Below the pieces are notes generated by a model, which was given only the letters and a program-made list of their open reading frames with translations, searched no databases and was not told the origin of the DNA. A stretch of DNA of 64,000 bases from Marinomonas gallaica. GTDB lineage: Bacteria > Pseudomonadota > Gammaproteobacteria > Pseudomonadales > Marinomonadaceae. The stretch spans positions 62,001 to 126,000 of the forward strand of contig NZ_LTAX01000001.1 of NCBI RefSeq assembly GCF_001639745.1. The letters run 5' to 3'. The position numbers and the translations under genes are program-made. The first letter of the stretch is position 1; every line of letters begins with the position of its first letter. Below are positions 21,454 through 30,854 of this stretch, one piece after another.

Positions 21454-22857
21454 ATGAATACTCGTTCTGAATACGATTTATTAGGTAATTTAGATGTGCC
21501 AGCAGAGGCCTATTATGGCATTCAAACTCTGCGTGCATCACAAAACTTTTCCATTACCGGCGTACCGATTTCTCACTTTCCGGAATTAATCAAAGCTTTG
21601 GCCATGGTTAAAGCGGCCGCCGCCCGCACCAACCAAGAGTTTAATCGGCTTGATGATGAAAAAGCCGATGCCATTGTATATGCTTGCCAAGATCTCATTA
21701 ATGGCCAACACCATGATCAATTCATTGTCGACGTGATTCAAGGTGGCGCGGGCACATCGACTAATATGAACGCCAATGAAGTCATTGCTAACATCGCACT
21801 GAGCAAGTTGGGGCACAACTTAGGTGAGTATCAATACCTTCACCCTAACGACCACGTTAACCAGTCCCAATCAACGAATGATGCCTACCCTACCGCTGCT
21901 TGCCTAGGCATACAGTTTGCTGCCGACAACTTCATTACAGCACTTACATCACTAAAAGGTGCATTAGAAGAAAAAGGTAAAGCGTTTGCACACGTTTTAA
22001 AAATGGGCCGTACTCAACTTCAAGACGCTGTCCCAATGACCTTAGGTCAAGAATTCGACGCCTTTGCTGTCACTCTTGGCGAGGACATTGACCGTATTCA
22101 TGAAGCTTGTGCCTTGCTATGTGAGGTAAACTTAGGCGGTACGGCCATTGGCACTGGAATTAATACCCCTGTGGGCTTTTCTAAAAAAGCCATTGAAAAG
22201 CTCGCGACTATTTCGAAAAAGCCTCTAGTTCCCGCTTCCAACCTAGTTGAAGCAACCTCAGACATGGGGGCATTTGTTTTCTTCTCTGGTATCTTAAAAC
22301 GCTTGGCAATAAAACTAAGCAAGATAAGTAATGATTTACGCCTATTATCAAGTGGGCCTCGCACGGGCTTTGGCGAAATTAAACTTCCCGAGATGCAACC
22401 CGGTTCATCGATTATGCCTGGCAAAGTAAACCCAGTGATTCCTGAAGCCATGAACCAAACAGCTTATCAGGTTATTGCATCTGATTTAGCCGTTAGCCTT
22501 GCTGCTGAGGCGGGCCAACTTCAGTTAAATGCGATGGAACCAATGATTATCTATAATTTATTAAATTCTCTAAAGATGCTAAAGCAAGCATGTGAGATGC
22601 TCGAAAATAAATGCATTCGTGGCATTCAAGCAAATGAAGCAGCCTGTCTGGCCCATGTCGAAAATAGCATTGGTATCATCACCGCTTTAGTACCGTATAT
22701 CGGTTATGCGAACGCTTCGCGCGTTGCACGTCGCGCATTGCTAAGCAATGCAACGATAAAATCGCTTATCCTAGAGGAACAGCTGTTAACCGAAGCTGAG
22801 CTTAATGAGCTACTGAAGCCAGAAAAAATGATCGCTCCTAGTCAAGTACAAAGCTGA
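21454..22857 (+). CDS. aspA: aspartate ammonia-lyase
   Basis: Deaminates aspartate to fumarate and ammonia. The 467-residue protein carries the fumarase/aspartase signature PGSSIMPGKVNPVIPEAMNQ. Other conserved blocks are GGAGTSTNMNANEVIAN, NDHVNQSQSTNDAYPTA and GRTQLQDAVPMTLGQEF. It begins like the enzyme's usual N-terminus (TRSEYDLLGNLDVPAEAYYG). The ribosome site AGGA sits in a small stem (GCATC / GATGC). It is 16 bp upstream of asparaginase, so asparagine can be converted to fumarate in two steps from one transcript. Confidence 0.95.
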   Translation: MNTRSEYDLLGNLDVPAEAYYGIQTLRASQNFSITGVPISHFPELIKALAMVKAAAARTNQEFNRLDDEKADAIVYACQDLINGQHHDQFIVDVIQGGAGTSTNMNANEVIANIALSKLGHNLGEYQYLHPNDHVNQSQSTNDAYPTAACLGIQFAADNFITALTSLKGALEEKGKAFAHVLKMGRTQLQDAVPMTLGQEFDAFAVTLGEDIDRIHEACALLCEVNLGGTAIGTGINTPVGFSKKAIEKLATISKKPLVPASNLVEATSDMGAFVFFSGILKRLAIKLSKISNDLRLLSSGPRTGFGEIKLPEMQPGSSIMPGKVNPVIPEAMNQTAYQVIASDLAVSLAAEAGQLQLNAMEPMIIYNLLNSLKMLKQACEMLENKCIRGIQANEAACLAHVENSIGIITALVPYIGYANASRVARRALLSNATIKSLILEEQLLTEAELNELLKPEKMIAPSQVQS

Positions 22858-22873
22858 TCACCAAGGAGATAAC

Positions 22874-23893
22874 GTGACGCAGAAACTTCTTATCGTTTAT
22901 ACCGGTGGCACCATCGGCATGGCAAAAACTGAGCAGGGATTAGCCCCTGCAGCGGGCCTTGAAGGTCGCATTCAAGCCAGCCTCGGCGAAAGTCTGAACG
23001 ATTTACCCGCGTTCGATGTGATCGAGCTCTGCCCATTGATAGACAGCTCAAATATCACGACGTCGAATTGGAGTGAAATTTTCGACACCTTACAAGGTAA
23101 CTGGGCTCACTACGCAGGGTTCATTGTGCTTCACGGCACAGATACGTTAGCCTATACCGCAGCGGCTCTGTCTTATATGCTCGGAGCTTGCGATAAAAAC
23201 GTCATCATAACGGGCTCACAGATTCCATTAGGTATGAGCCGAAGTGATGGTGTAAGCAACCTTGAAGCCGCGATGTCTATTGCAATAGAACCCAGCTTTG
23301 GAACCGCCACGGTCTTGTTCCATCATTCTTTGATGCAAGGTAGCCGGGTGACAAAGTTCAGCAGCCATAACTTCGCTGCATTTCAGTCATTTAATGCTGA
23401 GCCTTTAGCGAAACTATCCATTCACAAGCAATTCGACAGAGTTAAATTAAATGATGGCAACACTTGTACGCCGCCACCACGTCACTATGAATTCAAAGCA
23501 GACAGTGTTGGTGTATTAGTATTGCACCCCAGTTTGCCATCGAGTGCCTACCAAGGCTTCTTAAACGATGATCAATGTAAAGCAGTCATCATGCAAACCT
23601 ACGGTGCAGGGAATATTGCTGATTCTAATCAAAACTTGGTCGCCTTTTTAGCCGCGATGCAAGAACGAAAGAAACTTGTTGTCAACGTCACTCAATGTGC
23701 TCATGGTGGTACGTCACAAGGAGCTTACGCTGCGGGTTCTCTATTAAGTCGCTTGTCGATATTGGACGGTAAGGACATCACCTTGGAAGGGGCATTTACG
23801 AAGATACACTGGCTACTTGCCCAAGAACTATCATTCGAAGACATTCAACAGCAATGGAAAACGCCCCTAGCAGGTGAATTTAGCCTCGACTAA
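22874..23893 (+). CDS. ansA: L-asparaginase (type I-like)
   Basis: Hydrolyses asparagine to aspartate and ammonia. Both catalytic threonine motifs are present: YTGGTIGM at residues 8-15 and LHGTDTLAYTAA near residue 90. There is no signal peptide, so it is cytoplasmic and resembles AnsA rather than periplasmic AnsB. It starts at GTG (22874) after AAGGAGATAAC, a strong ribosome site. It feeds aspartate to the aspA product encoded just upstream. Confidence 0.93.
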   Translation: MTQKLLIVYTGGTIGMAKTEQGLAPAAGLEGRIQASLGESLNDLPAFDVIELCPLIDSSNITTSNWSEIFDTLQGNWAHYAGFIVLHGTDTLAYTAAALSYMLGACDKNVIITGSQIPLGMSRSDGVSNLEAAMSIAIEPSFGTATVLFHHSLMQGSRVTKFSSHNFAAFQSFNAEPLAKLSIHKQFDRVKLNDGNTCTPPPRHYEFKADSVGVLVLHPSLPSSAYQGFLNDDQCKAVIMQTYGAGNIADSNQNLVAFLAAMQERKKLVVNVTQCAHGGTSQGAYAAGSLLSRLSILDGKDITLEGAFTKIHWLLAQELSFEDIQQQWKTPLAGEFSLD

Positions 23894-23962
23894 ATCATGA
23901 ACAAAACGGTCATAAGCAGCCATCACCTTAAAACTAGGTATCACTGATTGTATACTTCTCTA

Positions 23963-23991
23963 CCAACGAGGATGATTTAGTCCTCCATTGG
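23963..23991 (+). terminator. terminator candidate after ansA
   Basis: Stem with CCAA-GAGGA pairing to TCCTC-TTGG, bulged, 8-nt loop, followed by TTCTTTT. It ends the aspA-ansA unit, before the DUF2721 gene. Confidence 0.6.
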
Positions 23992-24009
23992 TTCTTTTGG
24001 AAGGTACTT

Positions 24010-24411
24010 ATGACAATTTCACTCACCACACCTGCGATGCTGTTCCCTGCTGTGTCGCTGTTGCTGCTGGCTTACACAAATCGCTTCGTCACACTCGCAT
24101 CACTGATTCGCAACTTTGATCCAGAACACAGTACCGAAGGTACTCAACAACAGATCGCTAATTTGCGTAAGCGAATTTATTTAATTCGTCGTATGCAGGA
24201 AGCAGGTGTGATTAGCTTTTGTTTATGCGTCGTCTCAATGATGGCGCTGTACTGGAAATACGAGACGGCTGGAGGGTATATTTTTGCTGCCAGCTTAGCG
24301 TGCCTACTCTATTCTTTGTTTTTATCGGTTCGCGAAATTAATATTTCTTGTGACGCGCTTGATGTTCATCTACAGAACTTTAAAAAAGTCGATAATATGA
24401 CCCTAAAATGA
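24010..24411 (+). CDS. DUF2721 membrane protein
   Basis: A 133-residue protein with three hydrophobic helices, near residues 9-24, 66-82 and 88-104. The segment NRFVTLASLIRNFD and the LRKRIYLIRRMQEAGVISFC block match DUF2721. Function is unknown. The ribosome site GGAAGG precedes the ATG. Its last 9 bp overlap the end of the convergent CPXCG gene. Confidence 0.8.
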   Translation: MTISLTTPAMLFPAVSLLLLAYTNRFVTLASLIRNFDPEHSTEGTQQQIANLRKRIYLIRRMQEAGVISFCLCVVSMMALYWKYETAGGYIFAASLACLLYSLFLSVREINISCDALDVHLQNFKKVDNMTLK

Positions 24412-24609
24412 CAGCGCGTCATTCTCTGAGCAGACCATGAGAGTCTGCTCGCCATTGATACTGATATCAACACGGAACACAATCGGCCGACAGCACACTT
24501 GGCAATCTTCTGTGTACTCATAGCTTTCGTCCATGAATTCAACCACTACTTCAATGGTTTCGCCGCAATAAGGACAATCTACCAGTTCATTGGATAATAT
24601 ATTCAGCAT
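24403..24609 (-). CDS. CPXCG-motif cysteine-rich protein
   Basis: A 68-residue protein with two metal-binding pairs, VDCPYCGE and EDCQVCCRPI, that together should bind one zinc. It matches the small CPXCG family found widely in proteobacteria. Function is unknown. It converges on and overlaps DUF2721 by 9 bp and follows the VOC gene by 15 bp. Confidence 0.85.
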   Translation of the reverse strand: MLNILSNELVDCPYCGETIEVVVEFMDESYEYTEDCQVCCRPIVFRVDISINGEQTLMVCSENDALSF

Positions 24610-24624
24610 GCCTACTCCATTTGA

Positions 24625-24972
24625 TTATTTTGACCAAACTGCCCATTCATTACCGCTTGGATCGAGGAAATGAAAGCGCCGCCCACCTGGGAACTCAAAA
24701 ATAGGCTGCTCGATCGTTCCGCCATGGGATTCGACACGTGCCAAAGTCTGAGCCAAATCATTGCTGTATAGTACGACCAAGGCGGCGCCACTTTGTGGTC
24801 TAGAGGTAAACTCTGCACGAAAAAAACCACCGTCCAAGCCTGAGTTTGAAAAGGCACTGTAATCAGGGCCAAAATCTTCGAACACCCAACCAAAAACCGT
24901 TTCAAAAAATGTTTTGTTGGCTTCTAAATGCTGAGCGGGTAGCTCTACATAGTTAATATGATTAGATTGCAC
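24625..24972 (-). CDS. VOC-superfamily protein (glyoxalase/bleomycin-resistance fold)
   Basis: A 115-residue protein with the paired beta-alpha-beta-beta-beta units of the VOC fold. The N-terminus NYVELPAQHLEANKTFFETV and the C-terminal FLDPSGNEWAVW are typical of the PhnB-like branch. Substrate and metal are not predictable. It lies between the CPXCG gene and an EamA transporter, all on the minus strand. Confidence 0.85.
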   Translation of the reverse strand: MQSNHINYVELPAQHLEANKTFFETVFGWVFEDFGPDYSAFSNSGLDGGFFRAEFTSRPQSGAALVVLYSNDLAQTLARVESHGGTIEQPIFEFPGGRRFHFLDPSGNEWAVWSK

Positions 24973-24984
24973 TACATTACCCCT

Positions 24985-25869
24985 CTAAATGGTTGCCATA
25001 GTAACTAACACCACACTTCCCAAAATCATCACACCTCCAAACCATTGCTGGGAAGAAATACGCTCATTAAAGCGACGTTTTGAAAGATACAATGTACCTA
25101 AAATCTCTGCCTGCCCGAGTGTTTTCACCAATGCAGGATTTACTAAAGCAAAACCCGTGAACCAGCCTATCGACCCTAATGAGCTTAATATACCCACTTT
25201 ACAGCTTAATTTTACCGAGCGGTTTATCGGGGCTTTTAAATCTTTCGTTAACACAATTTGAATCGTACATAAGATCACTGACTGTAAAGCTAGAACATAC
25301 CAGAGCGTCGCGCCAGCACTGGTAATAATTGAACCCTCTAAAGAGTGACTGGCAAGTGATGCAGTGACCGACGTTATCGCAAAACAGAAACCACTTCCTA
25401 ACCCCGCAATCAGAGACAGATCCTTGTGCGCATGACGCAGGTTTTCTAAGCGAATACTCATAACTAATGCGCCAAATACCCCCAACACAATCCCCATCCA
25501 CGCCATAAAGCTCAGCGAATGATGAAGCAACGGGATGCCAATCAGTGCGGCCAATACGGCTTCCGTTTTGGCCAACAACGTGCCAAGCGCAAAGCTCCCT
25601 GATTGAAAGACTCTTAGCATTAGATAGGTTGCAAACACCTGAGCAATTGCGCATACAGTAGCGTAGCCTACAAATTGCCACGCTAGAGGAAATGAAATAC
25701 TGCCCAAAGCAAACCAACAAACGAATAAATACAACGTCACCAATGGTAAGCCATACAACGATCGCGCCATAGTTGCATGTAAAAACCCCTGCTCTTGGGA
25801 CAATGTTTTTTGATGCGCGGTGCGCATTGCTTGGCAAGCTGCCGCAAATAAAGTGACAAAGATCCACAT
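24985..25869 (-). CDS. EamA/DMT-family transporter
   Basis: A 294-residue protein with about ten hydrophobic helices and the two tandem EamA halves. The first-half signature is GTLLAKTEAVLAALIGIPLL; the second half ends near LGTLYLSKRRFNER. Family members export metabolites. The substrate is unknown. It is 12 bp upstream of the VOC gene, so the small minus-strand genes here may form one unit. Confidence 0.82.
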   Translation of the reverse strand: MWIFVTLFAAACQAMRTAHQKTLSQEQGFLHATMARSLYGLPLVTLYLFVCWFALGSISFPLAWQFVGYATVCAIAQVFATYLMLRVFQSGSFALGTLLAKTEAVLAALIGIPLLHHSLSFMAWMGIVLGVFGALVMSIRLENLRHAHKDLSLIAGLGSGFCFAITSVTASLASHSLEGSIITSAGATLWYVLALQSVILCTIQIVLTKDLKAPINRSVKLSCKVGILSSLGSIGWFTGFALVNPALVKTLGQAEILGTLYLSKRRFNERISSQQWFGGVMILGSVVLVTMATI

Positions 25870-26042
25870 GTCGAAGTATTCTTCCCAATCTTTAATGTAT
25901 TAGTGACAAGAATGCTATCTATTTTATTATTTGTAAAAGGAATAATAAGAATCCTATAGATAACTTACTGGAATACAAATACATCAATTAAAAGGCTTTT
26001 AAGCTTTTTCATGCACCTCTAATCGTTAAGTGATCAACTGTT

Positions 26043-26441
26043 GTGAAAAAACAATTTATTAAATTTGGTATCGTAGGAAGTATCGGCTTTCTAGTCGATG
26101 CGTGCGTACTGTGGTTTTGCTCCCATTGGCTACCCTATCCAACTGCTAGAGCCATTTCCTTTTGGGTGGCCGTGACCTCGAACTGGTGGTTTAACCGCAT
26201 CTTTACTTTTCAGGACGCCAATCATCTAGAAAAGCCGCATCAGCAATGGGGAAAGTTTTTCTTTGCATCTTTAATCGGCTTTATCCCAAACTGGGGAATT
26301 TTTGTATACGCTATGTGGTTAGGAGAACAGCTGGAACTTTCTCATTATGCTCTCTTCCCTTATGTTGCTATGGTTCCTGGCGTCCTTGCCGGTATGTTAG
26401 TTAACTTCTCCCTGTCCAAGTTTTGGGTATTCAAAGCATAA
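26043..26441 (+). CDS. GtrA-family membrane protein
   Basis: A 132-residue, four-helix protein. It opens QFIKFGIVGSIGFLVDACVL, the GtrA fingerprint, and has the NWWFNRIFTF motif. GtrA proteins are thought to move lipid-linked sugars or support cell-surface glycan synthesis. No glycosyltransferase gene is next to it, which is unusual. It starts at GTG (26043). It converges on the pirin gene with 4 bp between stops. Confidence 0.88.
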   Translation: MKKQFIKFGIVGSIGFLVDACVLWFCSHWLPYPTARAISFWVAVTSNWWFNRIFTFQDANHLEKPHQQWGKFFFASLIGFIPNWGIFVYAMWLGEQLELSHYALFPYVAMVPGVLAGMLVNFSLSKFWVFKA

Positions 26442-26445
26442 TGTT

Positions 26446-27480
26446 TTACTCAGGCGTTTCTACACGACCGTCTGCATATCTTGCGAAGCGACCAGCGCCG
26501 TCACCATGGGTCTGGTCGTTATCTGGCCAAGACCAACCACCAAATTGCGTGTTCTGGAAATCAAAGAACGCTTGCTGCAATTCTTGTCGAGTATTCATGA
26601 CGAAAGGGCCGTGCTGCTGAACAGGTTCATCAATTGGACGTCCTTGAAGCAGCAAGAATCGAGCCTTCTCTGTCCCTGTGTTTTTAAGCACAATCGATGC
26701 ATCACTGATCAGCACCAAGGCTTCTTTTATGGTGATAGACTCACCGTCTAACTCGCCCGTTTGGCCTTCAAAGAAATACAGCGTACGACTTAAGTCAGCG
26801 GCGGCGGCAGGCAATACCCCATGAGCGTGTGGATCAAGATCTATGATCCAAATAGCCACTTCATTATTAGCCTCTCCAGCCCATGAGTCGGGTGGCGGCG
26901 TCAAAGCAGACTTAATCTCGCCACTTGGTAAGCGATAATCCCCTGCCACCACCTTTACTTGTGCTTTATTGCCTTGCTCATCAGTCACATCGATGACTGG
27001 TGTTTGCTCATTCCAAAGCATAGCAAAGTGGGGCTCCACCATTTTGCTTTTGGCCGGTAAATTTAACCAAATTTGGAACAGCTCGATTGGATTTGGCTTG
27101 TCTTCGTAGACTAAAGGGAACATTTCAGAATGCTGCACACCTTTCCCTGCGGTCATCCATTGTGTATCACCTTCACCATAGCGCCCTGCTGCGCCCATAG
27201 AATCGGCATGATCAACAAAGCCTTCATTGACAATGGTCACGGTTTCAAACCCACGATGCGGGTGAGCGGGAAAACCAGGCACTTTACTACCGTGATACAT
27301 GCGCCAGCCATTGATACCAGCGAAGTCTTGTCCAATTTGACGGCCCGACAATGACGCCGCTGGGCCAAGCTGACCATTTCCGTTGGGAAAATCATCGTTG
27401 TGAAAAGCGCAAAATAGAAATGGATCAAAGGTAGGCCAAAACATTTCCAACTTTAATCGCTGCTTTATGGAAGCTGACAT
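26446..27480 (-). CDS. pirin-family protein
   Basis: A cupin-fold protein of 344 residues, longer than the compact ~230-residue bacterial pirins such as YhaK. The metal-binding region reads GFPAHPHRGFETVTIVNEGF then HADSMG, and the second part has TAGKGVQHSEMFP. Pirins are metal-bound and some have quercetinase activity; the function here is unknown. It is divergent from the chemoreceptor gene across 236 bp. Confidence 0.88.
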   Translation of the reverse strand: MSASIKQRLKLEMFWPTFDPFLFCAFHNDDFPNGNGQLGPAASLSGRQIGQDFAGINGWRMYHGSKVPGFPAHPHRGFETVTIVNEGFVDHADSMGAAGRYGEGDTQWMTAGKGVQHSEMFPLVYEDKPNPIELFQIWLNLPAKSKMVEPHFAMLWNEQTPVIDVTDEQGNKAQVKVVAGDYRLPSGEIKSALTPPPDSWAGEANNEVAIWIIDLDPHAHGVLPAAAADLSRTLYFFEGQTGELDGESITIKEALVLISDASIVLKNTGTEKARFLLLQGRPIDEPVQQHGPFVMNTRQELQQAFFDFQNTQFGGWSWPDNDQTHGDGAGRFARYADGRVETPE

Positions 27481-27716
27481 GGTAATTCCTTATCAAAGTA
27501 AACGTATTTCTATAAGACTATCCCAAGCCCCCCTAAGATTCGACACTCTGCACGAGACTTTCATACTCTATGAATTATGTTCCAAATCAAGTATGAGCTA
27601 AATTTCTTATGTTAGCGTTGGGATAAGACTTTCGTCTTAAGCGCTAGGTAATGTGTTGACCGCCATAAAGAAACTAAGAAAGACTAGCAAAAAAATAATA
27701 GACTGGAGAGTACCTC

Positions 27717-29288
27717 ATGGTACGTATTTGGATAGCAACATTTATTATGGCAGGCGTTTCCATTGCTGCGTTTTTTTATGCAAACATTCCTATGTGGTAT
27801 GCCGTTGGCACGACACTTATATGCGCCTTGAACGGCATTATTGCAATGCTAAGTCATCAACGTTACTTCAAAGATCAATCGGCTTCCTCTACTCAACTCA
27901 GCACTTCTTCAGTTGGCCATTCAGGAAAAGTCGCGTCATCAGTCTCTGCAACCGCCTCACAAATGGCCATTGGTTCCGCAGAAGTCTCTTTTGCTGTAGA
28001 CAGTTTGACGCAGAATATTCAAGAAGTAGAGCAACACAGCCAGCAGATTTCAGAGGCAACGACAGATCTGAGTAATAACGGCGAGCAACTCGCAAATCAT
28101 ATTGTGACGGTAAACAGTACGATGGAACAAACGGCTGTGGCGGCATCACAATCAGAGCACCAATTAAGAGAAGGTGCTGAACGTGTTGTAGCACTCACGA
28201 CCGCCGTTAACAGTGCTTCCGAGCAGCTTGAGCGACTGAAACAAAGTGCGGATGATATCGAAACCATTACTGATGTGATCAAAGGCGTCTCAGAGCAAAC
28301 GAATCTACTGGCCCTCAATGCCGCGATTGAAGCCGCTCGTGCGGGTGAGCAAGGGCGTGGTTTTGCCGTAGTAGCAGACGAAGTACGGACCTTAGCTGCA
28401 AAAAGTGCCGATGCCTCACAACAAATTGCAGACATGCTGACTGAAGTGCGTGAAAATACGCTTAGAACACGTGATGACATGGCTAATGTTACTGAGCAAA
28501 GCCAGCATTTAGAAGCTGAGCTGAGCGAAGTCACTGACACATTTTTAGGCATCACTCAAGATGTCAAAACCGCCTCGAAGTCGATGGAAGAAATCAAACA
28601 GTCGAGTCTTGGCTTTCAATCTACTAGCCTACAAATTAACAAATCCATTGATGACATCAGTGCTTCACTAGCGACGCTGTCACGTCGAAGTGAAGAGCTT
28701 TCAAACCAAGCTGGCTCATTAAGTCAGGGAACCGAAAGCGTATTCTTAGCCTTAGATGGCATTCCTCATGACAACTTCTTTAGCACCACGCTTGAGGAAG
28801 GCAGGATCGCTGCGAAACAAATTGGCGCACTTTTTGAGTCTTGGATTAAAGATGGCAAATTGAATCAAGGCGCGTTGTTTTCTGAACAATACCAACCCAT
28901 AACAAACACCAATCCGACTAAGTTTTCCACCAGCTACGATCAACTGACAGATCAATATCTACCTAACATTCAAGAGCCTATTCTCGATCGGAATTCGCAT
29001 ATCCTCTATGCGGGTGCAGTCGATCGAAAAGGTTATTTTCCCACACACAACCGTCGCTATAGCCAACCATTAACCGGTGATTACGAAAGAGACTTAGTAA
29101 ACAACCGCACGAAACGTATCTTTGACGACCCAACAGGGCGTCGTTGCGGCAGTCACACTGATACATTTCTAATGCAAACCTACAAGCGTGATACCGGCGA
29201 TATTTTACATGATTTATCGATCCCGATTTACGTCAATGGCAAGCACTGGGGCGGCTTCCGCATTGGCTTCAAAGCCGAGTACAATTAA
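27717..29288 (+). CDS. methyl-accepting chemotaxis protein with C-terminal sensor domain
   Basis: A 523-residue receptor. Two N-terminal helices (about 4-22 and 27-43) sit close together, so there is no large periplasmic domain. The signalling hairpin [20 protein letters not shown] lies near residue 190. About 150 residues follow the receptor core. They contain [19 protein letters not shown] and [20 protein letters not shown], a PAS/Cache-like sensor type known at the C-terminus of some chemoreceptors. Sensing is thus probably cytoplasmic. The ribosome site GGAGAG precedes the ATG. It lies just upstream of the citrate/malate-type transporter, which suggests but does not prove a related ligand. 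Confidence 0.88.
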   Translation: MVRIWIATFIMAGVSIAAFFYANIPMWYAVGTTLICALNGIIAMLSHQRYFKDQSASSTQLSTSSVGHSGKVASSVSATASQMAIGSAEVSFAVDSLTQNIQEVEQHSQQISEATTDLSNNGEQLANHIVTVNSTMEQTAVAASQSEHQLREGAERVVALTTAVNSASEQLERLKQSADDIETITDVIKGVSEQTNLLALNAAIEAARAGEQGRGFAVVADEVRTLAAKSADASQQIADMLTEVRENTLRTRDDMANVTEQSQHLEAELSEVTDTFLGITQDVKTASKSMEEIKQSSLGFQSTSLQINKSIDDISASLATLSRRSEELSNQAGSLSQGTESVFLALDGIPHDNFFSTTLEEGRIAAKQIGALFESWIKDGKLNQGALFSEQYQPITNTNPTKFSTSYDQLTDQYLPNIQEPILDRNSHILYAGAVDRKGYFPTHNRRYSQPLTGDYERDLVNNRTKRIFDDPTGRRCGSHTDTFLMQTYKRDTGDILHDLSIPIYVNGKHWGGFRIGFKAEYN

Positions 29289-29340
29289 CCATTAGCGGTG
29301 TATGGCAAACTGACATAACGCATCATGCCTATCGAAAAAC

Positions 29341-29372
29341 AAAGATGTTACAACGGCCGTTGTATCATCTTT
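29341..29372. repeat. 32-bp near-perfect palindrome between chemoreceptor and transporter genes
   Basis: The core TACAACGGCCGTTGTA is a perfect 16-bp palindrome. It is flanked by AAAGATG on the left and CATCTTT on the right with a single T/T mismatch. It could form a 15-16 bp hairpin that ends the chemoreceptor message; a short T-rich tail (CTTTCTTTT) follows. It could also be an operator for citS. Confidence 0.75.
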
Positions 29373-29500
29373 AGGCTTTCTTTTGATTACAAAAGTTTCA
29401 ATTCCACCTTTTACTTTCTTAAGTAACTCCAGACTTCTGTCTCTCAGAGAGATTGGTAGACTGCGCTCTAATAATAAACACAAAATAGAGAGTATCTTCC

Positions 29501-30787
29501 ATGATTAATAACGAAGCACTACCTTCGAACGACCAACGTGAGGTTAAAATTGTCCTGTTAATCGCGGCGTTCGTGATTCTGCTAGCAACGTTTTTTAACC
29601 AACTTCCTGGTGGCATGATCGGCGCATTAGGTGCCATGGTCATTGTTGGTTATATTCTAAACTACCTTGGTGATCGAACACCTATCATCAACCAGTTCTT
29701 TGGTGGTGGTGCCATTGTTGTCATCTTTGGCTCCTCTTACCTATTCCATTCGGGGTTCCTTTCCGGTGAGATCGAACAGCAAATCACCACCTTTACTAAA
29801 AGCGGTGGTTTCTTATCGTTCTACGTTGCCAGTCTAGTAACGGGCTCGATTTTAGGAATGAGTACGGATACTCTCAAAAAAGCCGCGTTAAAATACATCC
29901 CTGTTATTTTAGGAGCGGTATCTGTTTCCTTCTTGTTTGCGGGTGTCATAGGCTTATTCTTTGGCAAAAACTTATTTGAATCACTGATGCTAATTGCCTT
30001 GCCTATCATGGGTGGCGGCATGGGTGCAGGTGCTGTACCTCTGGTCGAAATCATGTCTGGTCGTACCGGTATGGACACTTCTACCTTAATGTCTCAAATG
30101 GTCCCAGCGCTCGCCATTGGTAACGCCATTGCCATCGTGATCGCTGGTCTTCTTAACAAAGTAGGTCAAATAAAGCCTAGCTGGACAGGTAACGGAGAGT
30201 TAATCCGCGGTGATGCCCCTGATCTAGAAGACAAATCAGGTACTGGCGATATATTAGATGTTAAGAAATTAGGCATGGGCGCACTAATTGCCATCAGTAT
30301 GTTCTTCTTAGGTACACTGCTGTCGAATATCATCAGCATGCACACCTACGCGCTGATGATCCTTTCAATTGCGCTTATCAAAGTGTCTGGTTTAATGCCT
30401 GAGCGCCTCGAAAAAGCCGCGCATGCTTGGTACACCTTTGTGGTTGGCAACTTAACACCTGCACTGCTGGTCGGCATCGGTGTTGCCTACACCGACTTAA
30501 ATCAGATCATTGATGCGTTAACGCCGATGTACTTTGCGATGGTTTTTGCGACGGTACTTGGCGCGGCCATTGGTGCGGGTCTAGTGGGTCGTCTCATGGG
30601 CTTCTACCCTATCGAATCGGCCATTACTGGCGGATTATGCATGGCAAACATGGGCGGAACTGGTGATGTTGCAGTACTCGCCGCAAGCAAGCGTATGCAA
30701 TTAATGCCGTTCGCTCAGATCTCTTCCCGTATTGGCGGTGCCTTTATGCTAATTCTGGCTACTTTTGCCATTCAATTATTGGCGTAA
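29501..30787 (+). CDS. 2-hydroxycarboxylate (citrate/malate) symporter, 2HCT family
   Basis: A 428-residue membrane protein of the CitS/CimH/MaeN family that takes up citrate, malate or lactate-type acids with Na+ or H+. Both family re-entrant-loop motifs are present: IMGGGMGAGAVPLVEIMSG in the first half and GGLCMANMGGTGDVAVL in the second. About eleven hydrophobic helices are visible. It is followed by its likely regulators, a CitA-type kinase and CitB-type regulator, as in citrate- and malate-uptake loci. The exact substrate cannot be told. Confidence 0.92.
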   Translation: MINNEALPSNDQREVKIVLLIAAFVILLATFFNQLPGGMIGALGAMVIVGYILNYLGDRTPIINQFFGGGAIVVIFGSSYLFHSGFLSGEIEQQITTFTKSGGFLSFYVASLVTGSILGMSTDTLKKAALKYIPVILGAVSVSFLFAGVIGLFFGKNLFESLMLIALPIMGGGMGAGAVPLVEIMSGRTGMDTSTLMSQMVPALAIGNAIAIVIAGLLNKVGQIKPSWTGNGELIRGDAPDLEDKSGTGDILDVKKLGMGALIAISMFFLGTLLSNIISMHTYALMILSIALIKVSGLMPERLEKAAHAWYTFVVGNLTPALLVGIGVAYTDLNQIIDALTPMYFAMVFATVLGAAIGAGLVGRLMGFYPIESAITGGLCMANMGGTGDVAVLAASKRMQLMPFAQISSRIGGAFMLILATFAIQLLA

Positions 30788-30801
30788 ATAAGACTATTCC
30801 A

Positions 30802-30822
30802 AGGGTCCTCTATGAGGACCCT
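30802..30822 (+). terminator. hairpin between transporter and kinase genes
   Basis: A perfect 9-bp GC-rich stem (AGGGTCCTC / GAGGACCCT) with loop TAT lies 14 bp after the transporter stop. It has no T-run, so it may stabilise the upstream message or partly end it. A perfect TATAAT (30834-30839) follows, 15 bp before the kinase ATG. Confidence 0.6.
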
Positions 30823-30854
30823 CACTCCTCCCCTATAATGCTAGGTATTCGCCC

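Noticed and set aside
21218-21457. Open frame of 79 codons overlapping the aspA start by 4 bp, as a coupled leader would
   Set aside because: The GTG start has no ribosome site, the composition is AT-driven hydrophobic, and it covers the region needed for the aspA and regulator promoters.
29292-29483. Minus-strand frame of 63 codons filling the gap between the chemoreceptor and the 2HCT transporter
   Set aside because: It starts at TTG without a ribosome site, has no later ATG and contains the 32-bp palindrome. It is not recognisable as a family, so it is left uncalled although it ends neatly beside the chemoreceptor stop.
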